Below, piece by piece: positions 18,941-26,042 of a stretch of 47,979 nucleotides of DNA. Each line of letters opens with the position of its first letter. Positions within the stretch are counted from its first letter, which is position 1. The DNA comes from Micromonospora sp. H61. GTDB taxonomy: Bacteria; Actinomycetota; Actinomycetes; Mycobacteriales; Micromonosporaceae. The notes below the pieces were generated by a model that was given only the letters and a program-made list of their open reading frames with translations, did no database searches and was not told the origin of the DNA. A program made the translations under genes and the position numbers. The stretch is from the NCBI RefSeq assembly GCF_018070325.1, contig NZ_JAGPXY010000050.1, positions 1-47,979 of the forward strand. Reading direction: 5' to 3'.

Positions 18941-20122
18941 TCAGCTCGCGGGCCGAGTCCGGCCGCCCCGAACCAGGCTGAGCAGGACGACCAGCGCGAG
19001 CACCGCCACCACCGCACTGAAGACCTCGCCGGCCGGGCGCAGACCGATCGTCTGGATCAGCAGACCGACCCCGACCGCTGGCACACCGAGCATGGCGAAC
19101 AGGATGGCGAAGAAGGTCGACACCGCCTCGGCCCGGTGCTGCGGTTCGGTCTTCATCGTGATCGTCGCGATGCCGTCGCCGACCGCCACCCCGGACGCGA
19201 CCCCGATGATCGCCGCGCTGATGAGCAGCGTCGCCAGCAACGCCATCCACATGCTGAACGCGAGCACGCCCGCCCCCACGACCAGGCCGGCGCAGGCGCT
19301 GGCCAGCGCGGCGCGCGAGGACAGCACGCGGGTCAGCAGCTGACCGAACGCCGCGCCGGTGAACGCCACGAAGACCACCAGCGCGGCCAGCGTGTGTGAG
19401 GTCTCGTGCAGGACCATGCCGAGGAACAGCCCGCTCACCGACGTGAGCACCCCGAGGGCGGCGAAGCCCGCGCCGGCAGTGAGTGCCGAGCGGACGAAGT
19501 CCCCGCGGATGGTCGCCGGCACGTGCAACCGCTGCACCCGCAGGGTCACCGGCGAACGTTCCCGGACCGTCTCCGGCACTCCGCGCAGCGCGATGATCGC
19601 GACCACCGCCAGGATCAGCACGATCACCCAGGGCAGCCGCAGCGGCTCGGGTGCCAGGTCCGACACGATCCCGGACAGCAGGGTGCCGGCGGCCAGGCCG
19701 CCCAGGTTCGCGAAGATCGACACGGTGGCGGCCCGCTTCGGGTGCCGAGGGTCGATCAGCTCCGCCAACGCCGCTGTCGCCGCGCCGATGATCAGCGCGG
19801 CGGACAGCCCGGCGAGGATCCGACCCACGATGATCATCGCCAGGTCCACAGCGGCCAGGAACACGGCGTCGGCGGCGACCGAGAGCAGCAGCGCGATGAG
19901 GATGACCGGGCGTCGGCCGATCTGGTCGGAGAGCCGACCGAAGACCAGCAGCCCGACCACGACTCCCAGCGCGTACAGCGCGTAGACCACTGTCACTGTC
20001 AACGACGAGAAGCCGAACTCCAGCTCGTAGAGCGGGTAGAGCGGGGTCGGCACTGTGGTGCCCACGAGCGTGATCCAGAACGCGAACGCGACCCGCACCG
20101 CGCCGGACGGGGACCGTGTCAC
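18941..20122 (-). CDS. MFS transporter
   Basis: A 393-residue, 12-helix major facilitator protein. The loop 2-3 signature reads GRLSDQIGRRPV, and the loop after helix 4 contains GRILAGLSAALIIGAATAAL. It resembles drug/sugar efflux-type MFS members, but the substrate is not readable. The start is uncertain: the frame is open to 20242, but GTG 20122 (reading VTRSPSGAVRVAF) is the best match to the expected short N-terminus. It is 117 bp downstream of the peptide-ABC start region and runs in the same direction. Confidence 0.82.
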   Translation of the reverse strand: MTRSPSGAVRVAFAFWITLVGTTVPTPLYPLYELEFGFSSLTVTVVYALYALGVVVGLLVFGRLSDQIGRRPVILIALLLSVAADAVFLAAVDLAMIIVGRILAGLSAALIIGAATAALAELIDPRHPKRAATVSIFANLGGLAAGTLLSGIVSDLAPEPLRLPWVIVLILAVVAIIALRGVPETVRERSPVTLRVQRLHVPATIRGDFVRSALTAGAGFAALGVLTSVSGLFLGMVLHETSHTLAALVVFVAFTGAAFGQLLTRVLSSRAALASACAGLVVGAGVLAFSMWMALLATLLISAAIIGVASGVAVGDGIATITMKTEPQHRAEAVSTFFAILFAMLGVPAVGVGLLIQTIGLRPAGEVFSAVVAVLALVVLLSLVRGGRTRPAS

Positions 20123-20205
20123 ACGTACAGCATGAATCTCGGTCCCGAGCCGAGGTGCGGTAACGGACCTTAAACGCCCGCATCGGGTGGCAGCGCACGG
20201 GTCCA

Positions 20206-20244
20206 CGGTGGGAGGCGGAGCCGTCACGGCGCCGCCTCCCACCG
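20206..20244 (-). terminator. Strong terminator of the GH2 gene
   Basis: Eight bases after the GH2 stop codon (minus-strand direction) lies a perfect 13-bp stem CGGTGGGAGGCGG with its complement; the loop itself can form a GCCG-TCA-CGGC hairpin. It separates the GH2 gene from the MFS gene downstream. Confidence 0.8.
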
Positions 20245-20251
20245 CGTACTC

Positions 20252-23200
20252 CTAGGAGTTGTACGCCTGCGCGGTCACCGTGACCTGGCGGGCGAGGCCC
20301 GGCCGGGCCGGCCAGGAGATCCGCACCTCGCGGCTCTCCCCCGGCAGGAGCCAGAAGTAGTTGTCGTCGTAGCGGGCCGGCAGGACCCGCTCACCGCCGT
20401 GGTCGCGCACGGCGAGCCGCACCAACGCGGCGACCGTACGACCCTGGTTGCGGACCGTCGTGGTGACGGTGTTGCGCCCGTCCACGACGCGTACGGTGCT
20501 CGACGACGTCGACAGTCGGGTGCTCGGCACGTCGTTGAGCGTCCGCAACTGCTCGGCCTTGTCGTAGCGCCAGTAGGTGTTCTCCGCGAGCAGCCGGTCG
20601 CGGCTGTCCCGCAGCTCCAGTCGCACCAGGTGCAGCCCGCCACCGTCCGGCGCGGCGAGCGGGAAGGCCGCCGTGGTGGCCGAGCGGGCCACGTCCACCC
20701 GCTGACGCTGGGCCGAACCCAGCGACCGGCCGCTCAGGTCGTACCGTCGGGCACTCACCGTGACCCCGCTCAGCGGCGCGGCGGTGTGGTTGACCACCCG
20801 GACCTGCCAGGTGCCCGGGTCGGCCTGGACGTGCACCGGCTCGCACCCCTTGCGGGCGCCGTAGTAGGCGCCGTTCACGTCGAGGTCGTAGTCGTAGGTC
20901 TGCCAGACCGTGCTGTGCCACGCCGGGTGCGACATCCACAGCAGCAGACCGGTGGCGTCCTGCCACAGGTTGGCGTTCCACGCCTCGAACATCGCGCGGT
21001 GGCTCTCGTAGTTGACGAACTGCGCCCGGGTGGCGAACTCGTCGAGCGAGTCGGACTCACCGAGCCGCGCGTCGATCGCCGCCTGGTACGTGCCGACACG
21101 CTGGTTACCGATGGTCGACCAGTCGTGGTAGTTCCACACCTCACCGATCGGCCACTCCGGCGCGTCACCGACGAGGTTGCGCATGCTCTCGACCACCGAC
21201 ACCACCGGCATGCCGATCTCGGTGTGGAAGCCGAACGAGTCCGCCTCGTAGATCGTCTTGTCGGTGTAGGTCGTCGGGTCGACCCAGCCGTACGGCCCAC
21301 GCCCGCTCACGATGCCGCTGGCGGAGTTGGGGATGTAGAGGATCTCCGGGTGCTCGATGGAGACGGCTTGCTTGAGCCCGGCGTCGACGATCGGCGGCGG
21401 GTCCCCCTCGTTCGCGCCGCACCAGACGACGATGCTCGGGTGGTGGCGGAACCGCCGGATCGTGTCGGCGGCGATGTCGACGTAGCCGGGCGGGTTGGGC
21501 AGGAACGCGCCCGCCTGCCAGAAGTCGTTCCACACCAGGATGCCCTGCTCGTCGCAGGCCTGGTACAGCTCCTCGCGGTTGCTGCTGCCGAGCCAGTTGC
21601 GGATCATCGTGAAGTTCATGTCGCGGTGCATCTCGACGGTGTCGGCCAGCCGGTCGGGCAGCACCCGACGCAGCAGCTCGTCCCAGCCCCAGTTGCCGCC
21701 CCGGGCGAACACCGGCACACCGTTCACCGTGATCTTCAGCTCGGTGATCTTGTTGCTGACCGCCTTGACGTCGGTCCAGCGCTGCCCGTCGTCGGAGACC
21801 TGGATGACGAAGTCGCGGGCGTACGCCTGCTCCCAGACGATGGTGATCTGGTCGAAGCTGACCGGAGCGCCGAGGTCGACCTGGATCCACTGGTTGTCCT
21901 CGAACGTCGACGACCAGCGGGTCCGGGGGTTGCCGTCGACGGCCCGGTCCGGGCCGTTCGAGTCGCTGTCGGACGACGACGCGGTGGCGGTCCGGCGCAG
22001 GGCCAGGTCCACGTCCGGCTCGGCCTGACGCTGCACCGAGAGCGCCCACATGGACACGCCCCACGAGGTCACCCGCGCGCCGGTCTGGATGCGCAGGTGC
22101 TGGGCGGTCTGGCTGGCGAACGTCTCGACCTGGGTGGCCCGGCTGCCCAGCGGGGTGTCGTTGCTGACCGAGGTCACGTCGCTCCAGGCGTCCCCGTCGG
22201 CGGAGACCTGGACGCGGTAGTCCAGCGCGTACGCCTGCTCCCACACGATGGTGACCCGGTCGAAGTCGACAGCCGCGCCGAGGTCGACCTGGATCCACTG
22301 GTCGTCCTCGGCCTGCGAGGCCCAGCGGGTCGCCGCGTCGCCGTCGACGGCCCTACCGGGACCGTTGCCGTCGTTCTCCGAGGACGACGCGGTGGCGTCG
22401 CGGCGCAGGGCGAGATCCGGGCCGGTGCCGTCGGCCACCGACAGCGAGAACATCGAGATGCCCCAGCCGGTGGCGCGCTGGCCGGCCTGGACGCGGACGT
22501 GCCGGGCGTGCTGCCTGTCGAACGTGACCGTCTGGGTCGCCGCGCCGTCGACGAACTCCAGGGCGGGCTTGCCGGGCGGCGAGACGACGATCGGCTGGTG
22601 CCAGTCGTAGGCGAACTCGCGGACACCGAAGCGGAGCGCACGCCGGTCGCTGACCGAACGCTTCACTGTGGCGGTGAGCGTGAGGTCGTACAGGTGGGGG
22701 TCGCCGTAACCGTTGGGCCACCAGAGCCGGGGGTTGCGCAGCCGCAGCGCGCGGAAGCGCTCCGGCGTGAAGGTGACTGTGGTGCTCCCGCCGGCGGGGA
22801 CGGTCACCGTGGACTCGACGCGTACCCTGTCGAACTCCGCGCGGACGGTGACAGTGGTGGCGCTGGTCGCCGCGTTGCGGACCGGCACCCGGATGGTGAC
22901 CTCGGCGGTGTCGGTGTCGGGCAGGTCGGGCAGCGTGGTCTGCACGTGCGGGTCGCCGATGACCACGGCGCCGGTGCTGCGCAGGCGGACGTGGTCCCAG
23001 AGGCCGGTGACCCGGTCGCGGACGGCGGGCATCCAGTCCCACCCGGACACCGCCAGGTAGGTCGGCGCGTCGAGGTAGTGGTGGGCCGACTGGAGGAAGG
23101 TACGACCGTCGGGGCCCTTGTCGCCGGGGGTGCCCGGGTGCGGCATCGGGGTGACCCGGACGGCGAGGACGTGCTCGCCACGGTGACCGGCCAACGCGTC

Positions 23201-24286
23201 GGTGATGTCGAAGGCGGCCCGCGCGAACGGGTGCTTGACGCTGCCGACCTGCACGCCGTTGACCCAGGCGGTCGCCTCGTGGTTGATCCCGTCGAACTCC
23301 AGCCAGATCCGTCGGCCGGCCGAGGTGTCCAGGTCGCGCGGCAGCCGCAGCGCGCGCCGGTACCACCAGGTGTGGCGGGACAGCGCCTCCGGGATGCGCA
23401 TGTTGTTGAAGCCGGCCACCGGGTCGGGCAGGTGACCCTGCTCGACCAGTGTGCCCAGCACGGTGCCGGGTACCGTCGCCGGCAGCCAGGACCGGACGTC
23501 GACGCCGGCGCGGGAGAGTTCGGCGCCGTCGGCGGTGCCGGCGAAGTCGTCCATCGTCAACGACCAGCCCGACTCCAGCGGCACCGTGCCGTCGGCGGCG
23601 ACCCTCAGCTCGGGGGCCGGGCCGGTGTTGCCGCCCTCCCAACTGGTCCAGCCCTCGACCTTCGGCCGGCCGGCCAGCGGTACGCCGTAGACCTGGAAGC
23701 CGTTGAGGCCGACGGGGTTGCTGTTCGAGCGCTTCGTGGCGGTCATCCGGATCCACCGGGCGGTGACCGGCTCGGGCAGCTTGATGGTCTGCGTGCCGCC
23801 CTGGCCCTCGCTGGTCTCGTACACCGACCGCCAGGCACGGCCGTCGGTGGAGACCTCGATCCGGTACGCCGTCGCGGCGCTGGAGAGGATCTCGTCGCCG
23901 TCGGTGTCGGTGTAGTTGCCGTCGAACGGTCCGTCGGTGAGCGTGGCCTCGAAGACCAGGCAGACGGCCTCGATCCGGCACGGCGCCTGGAGGTCCACCG
24001 AGATCCACTGCGGATCGCCGGCGGCGGCACGCCATCCACTCCCCCGGACGCCGACCTGCGGCAGGCCGTCCACGGCGAAGGTGGCCGGCGTCGGCGCGTA
24101 GTCGGTCGAGGAGACCGTCACCGGGCGGTACCGGGCCAGGTCGGTGGCGGTGGGGGTGGCGGTCGGCGCCGGCACGGCGGCGGACGCGAGGGCGTCCGGG
24201 AGGGCCGCGGTCACCCCGACCGACGCCAGCAGCGTCGCGCCGGCGGAGAGGAAGGTACGCCGGGAAACCGGCGATGGCTCGGACAT
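20252..24286 (-). CDS. Secreted glycoside hydrolase family 2 enzyme with discoidin (F5/8 type C) domains
   Basis: A 1344-residue exported enzyme. A Tat-type signal (VSRRTFLSAGATLLASVGV) is followed by a discoidin domain (~45-200), the GH2 sugar-binding domain (~215-430), an Ig-like domain (~440-560), an insertion of discoidin sequence (~575-845), the TIM barrel (~848-1150) and a C-terminal beta-rich region. Likely catalytic residues are E960 (acid/base, VVWCGANEG) and E1023 (nucleophile, FGFHTEIGMP), the arrangement of exo-beta-glucosaminidase/endo-beta-mannosidase-like GH2 enzymes. GGAGG is four bases before ATG 24286. It probably trims mannan-, chitosan- or glycoprotein-type glycans outside the cell; the substrate is inferred. 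Two tandem TGACAACGTTGTCA operators lie upstream. Confidence 0.9.
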   Translation of the reverse strand: MSEPSPVSRRTFLSAGATLLASVGVTAALPDALASAAVPAPTATPTATDLARYRPVTVSSTDYAPTPATFAVDGLPQVGVRGSGWRAAAGDPQWISVDLQAPCRIEAVCLVFEATLTDGPFDGNYTDTDGDEILSSAATAYRIEVSTDGRAWRSVYETSEGQGGTQTIKLPEPVTARWIRMTATKRSNSNPVGLNGFQVYGVPLAGRPKVEGWTSWEGGNTGPAPELRVAADGTVPLESGWSLTMDDFAGTADGAELSRAGVDVRSWLPATVPGTVLGTLVEQGHLPDPVAGFNNMRIPEALSRHTWWYRRALRLPRDLDTSAGRRIWLEFDGINHEATAWVNGVQVGSVKHPFARAAFDITDALAGHRGEHVLAVRVTPMPHPGTPGDKGPDGRTFLQSAHHYLDAPTYLAVSGWDWMPAVRDRVTGLWDHVRLRSTGAVVIGDPHVQTTLPDLPDTDTAEVTIRVPVRNAATSATTVTVRAEFDRVRVESTVTVPAGGSTTVTFTPERFRALRLRNPRLWWPNGYGDPHLYDLTLTATVKRSVSDRRALRFGVREFAYDWHQPIVVSPPGKPALEFVDGAATQTVTFDRQHARHVRVQAGQRATGWGISMFSLSVADGTGPDLALRRDATASSSENDGNGPGRAVDGDAATRWASQAEDDQWIQVDLGAAVDFDRVTIVWEQAYALDYRVQVSADGDAWSDVTSVSNDTPLGSRATQVETFASQTAQHLRIQTGARVTSWGVSMWALSVQRQAEPDVDLALRRTATASSSDSDSNGPDRAVDGNPRTRWSSTFEDNQWIQVDLGAPVSFDQITIVWEQAYARDFVIQVSDDGQRWTDVKAVSNKITELKITVNGVPVFARGGNWGWDELLRRVLPDRLADTVEMHRDMNFTMIRNWLGSSNREELYQACDEQGILVWNDFWQAGAFLPNPPGYVDIAADTIRRFRHHPSIVVWCGANEGDPPPIVDAGLKQAVSIEHPEILYIPNSASGIVSGRGPYGWVDPTTYTDKTIYEADSFGFHTEIGMPVVSVVESMRNLVGDAPEWPIGEVWNYHDWSTIGNQRVGTYQAAIDARLGESDSLDEFATRAQFVNYESHRAMFEAWNANLWQDATGLLLWMSHPAWHSTVWQTYDYDLDVNGAYYGARKGCEPVHVQADPGTWQVRVVNHTAAPLSGVTVSARRYDLSGRSLGSAQRQRVDVARSATTAAFPLAAPDGGGLHLVRLELRDSRDRLLAENTYWRYDKAEQLRTLNDVPSTRLSTSSSTVRVVDGRNTVTTTVRNQGRTVAALVRLAVRDHGGERVLPARYDDNYFWLLPGESREVRISWPARPGLARQVTVTAQAYNS
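21740..22563 (-). repeat. Tandem, circularly permuted discoidin units inside the GH2 gene
   Basis: Residues ~584-845 of the GH2 protein consist of two tandem units of about 130 residues, each made of the C-terminal half of a discoidin domain followed by an N-terminal half. Matching landmarks are TGWGISMFSLSV/TSWGVSMWALSV, DLALRRDATASSS/DLALRRTATASSS, DDQWIQVDLG/DNQWIQVDLG and TIVWEQAYALDY/TIVWEQAYARDF. The DNA copies are offset by roughly 0.4 kb. Boundaries are approximate. Confidence 0.7.
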
Positions 24287-24300
24287 CTTGCCTCCAGAAA

Positions 24301-24343
24301 TGACAACGTTGTCAGATGGCGGGGGTCTGTGACAACGTTGTCA
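24301..24343. promoter_or_regulatory. Two tandem LacI-type operators upstream of the GH2 gene
   Basis: The perfect 14-bp palindrome TGACAACGTTGTCA occurs at 24301-24314 and again at 24330-24343, each followed by GATGG. The first lies 14 bp before the GH2 start, overlapping the region of the ribosome binding site and presumed transcript start. TGACAACGTTGTCA is a typical recognition sequence for LacI-family sugar-responsive repressors in actinobacteria. No LacI gene is in the window. Confidence 0.8.
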
Positions 24344-24455
24344 GATGGTGGCCCGATGTTTCCCGAGAGTCAAGGGCCCGAGTCCATCGTGATTCCCCGA
24401 ACACGTTCCGCAGCTGTTCCACTTCGGACATCGACGCGCGGGCGGACCGCCGGGG

Positions 24456-25067
24456 TCACTCCGGCTGCACGCTCAGCCCGTCCAGGGCGACAGTGAGCAC
24501 GTGATCGCGCTGGTCGGCGCGGGGAAAGTGCCCGGAGGCAATGGCGCTGGTCAGGCGCATGACGTCGTCGATAGTCACGTCGGCGCGCACCTCGCGCGCC
24601 CGCTGGGCCCGCTCCAGCAGCGGCCCACCGGCGGCGTAGAGCGCCCGCCGGCACTCCAGGTAGGCGGTGGACTCCCGGTTCAGGCCGGCGGCCAGCGGTT
24701 GCTTCGCCCCGATGTACTCCACGAAGCGCCGCAGCCACGCGTACAGGCCGTCACGCGGGGCGAGGCTCTCAGCCTCCCCGGCGGTCGCGCACACCGCCTC
24801 GACCTCGGTGACGTAGACGTTCTCGATCAGCACTTCCCGGGTCGGGAAGTTGCGGTAGAGCGTCGCGATGCCCACCCCGGCGCGGCGGGCGATCTCCTCC
24901 AGCGGAGCCTCCGCGCCCTGCGCGGCGAAGGCGACCCGGGCCGCCGCCAGGATCGCGTCGTAGTTGCGGGCGGCGTCGGCCCGGTGCGGGCGGGCCACAC
25001 GCAGGTGGGTGAGGGCCGTCACGATGCGGGTGTCTCCCAGCGCCAGCAACCGGAGGCCGGCTATCAC
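24456..25067 (-). CDS. TetR-family regulator
   Basis: A regulator of up to 203 residues. The helix-turn-helix is clear: NYDAILAAARVAFAAQG then LEEIARRAGVGIATLYRNFP. The C-terminal ligand domain resembles the SCO2223/Ws-type found with efflux pumps. The start is uncertain: GTG 25067 (given) overlaps an inverted repeat; GTG 25022 is the alternative and would leave 188 residues. It is divergent from a truncated MFS gene across 17 bp, so its original target transporter seems lost. Confidence 0.88.
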   Translation of the reverse strand: MIAGLRLLALGDTRIVTALTHLRVARPHRADAARNYDAILAAARVAFAAQGAEAPLEEIARRAGVGIATLYRNFPTREVLIENVYVTEVEAVCATAGEAESLAPRDGLYAWLRRFVEYIGAKQPLAAGLNRESTAYLECRRALYAAGGPLLERAQRAREVRADVTIDDVMRLTSAIASGHFPRADQRDHVLTVALDGLSVQPE

Positions 25068-25076
25068 TAGAGTGAT
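25063..25076. promoter_or_regulatory. Inverted repeat ATCACT-AG-AGTGAT (TetR operator candidate)
   Basis: Perfect 6-bp arms with a 2-bp spacer lie exactly between the TetR gene and the divergent MFS remnant, the normal site for a TetR repressor that controls itself and a neighbouring pump. Confidence 0.55.
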
Positions 25077-25084
25077 TCTTCGCC

Positions 25085-25543
25085 ATGGTGTACGCCATCC
25101 GGCCCCTGCAGAACCGGCTCGGCCGTCCCCTCCTGCTGGTGGCGTCCCTCGTTCTCGCGCTCGTCGGCATGGCGTGGCTGTCGCGCATCTCGACAGGCTC
25201 CAGCTACTTCCCGGACGTGCTGCTGCCGCTGCTGGTGATCGGAATCGGCCAGGGCATCGCGATCATCCTGATGACCCAGGGCGGCGTGGCCGGAGTCGAA
25301 CCGCAGGACGCCGGCGCCGCGTCCGGCCTCGTCAACGTCGCCCACCAACTCGGCCGCTCACTCGGCATCGCGATCCTCACCATCGCGTACACCCGTGCCA
25401 GCTCCGCCACCGACCCGACGGCGGGCTTCCACGCGGCCTTCGCTGGCGCGGACGTCTTCTTCCTGATCGCCCTGGCCCTCGCGGTCGTCGTGGCCGTCGC
25501 CGGCCGCCGCGCCAGTCGGCTGGCCGCTCTCCCCGCCGCCTGA
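25085..25543 (+). pseudogene. C-terminal remnant of a DHA2-type MFS transporter
   Basis: The 152-residue frame encodes only the last four or so helices of a 14-helix drug:H+ antiporter. Recognisable parts are RPLLLVASLVLALVGMAW, DVLLPLLVIGIGQGIAI, GAASGLVNVAHQLGRSLGIA and the final helix before GRRASRLA. About two-thirds of the gene (N-terminal ~300 residues) is missing, yet the fragment begins with an ATG directly next to the TetR operator, as if an in-frame or nearly in-frame deletion had removed the middle. It is unlikely to transport on its own. Confidence 0.75.
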
Positions 25544-25605
25544 ACGCCCCGCGCTGCCTGGGGCCGCGAGTGCTGCCGGGCTCCCGGCGGGCCGGGCTGA
25601 GGCGT

Positions 25606-25651
25606 GCGGGGCTGCGGGGCTGCGGGGCTGCGGGGCTGCGGGGCTGCGGGG
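25606..25651 (+). repeat. Tandem repeat of GCGGGGCT with G-quadruplex potential
   Basis: Five full copies and a partial sixth of GCGGGGCT give six GGGG runs evenly spaced by CTGC. This fits a canonical four-tetrad G-quadruplex motif on the plus strand. It follows the MFS remnant. Confidence 0.8.
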
Positions 25652-25744
25652 AGCGTGCGGCGCTGGACCGTGTGGACCCTAGGGCTGCGGGCGCGGGCTC
25701 CCGCAGGGGCGGGCTCCGGAGCCCGGGGCTGAAGGGCTGTATGG

Positions 25745-25844
25745 GTTGGCGCGCTGCCTATGGAGCTGATGCCGCAAACGATTCGCACCCTCTGTGTGCC
25801 GCGGTGATGTCGCAAACGATTCAGCTCCAAAGGCGCCGACCAAC
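25745..25844. repeat. REP-like palindromic element with internal direct repeats
   Basis: The outer ~25 bases form imperfect inverted repeats (GTTGG at the left end, CCAAC at the right) with perfect inner arms GGAGCTGA (25762-25769) and TCAGCTCC (25821-25828). Inside, an 18-bp direct repeat, TGATGCCGCAAACGATTC/TGATGTCGCAAACGATTC, lies at 25767-25784 and 25805-25822. No coding frame. Confidence 0.6.
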
Positions 25845-26042
25845 ACCTCCGCACCCCGCGACGCGGGGGCGGGATCGGACGTCACGGCGGCGGACCCCGT
25901 TGATCCGGCGACGCCGCGACTGCCGGACGGTGAGCCAGGTGTCCACCCGTACCCGTGATCGTGGCGGCGCCGCCGACGGCCGGGAGCTGACCACGGCGCC
26001 CGTCGACCACCTGGCCCGGTGACGACCGCACGGGCCGCGCGG

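Larger units (their letters stand above)
25544..26042. other. Non-coding, repeat-rich spacer
   Basis: No protein-like frame was found on either strand in these 499 bases. The region holds an 8-bp tandem repeat (25606-25651) and a 100-bp palindromic element (25745-25844), listed separately; the remainder is GC-rich sequence without obvious signals. Confidence 0.7.

Noticed and set aside
20399..24496. A plus-strand frame of about 1365 codons opposite the GH2 gene
   Set aside because: It is the mirror of the GH2 coding strand at high GC, rich in Arg/Val/Gly/His with no domain. The GH2 frame has signal peptide, catalytic motifs and a ribosome binding site.
25606..25651. Possible CRISPR-like array
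   Set aside because: The repeat unit is 8 bp with no spacers, so it is a simple tandem repeat.
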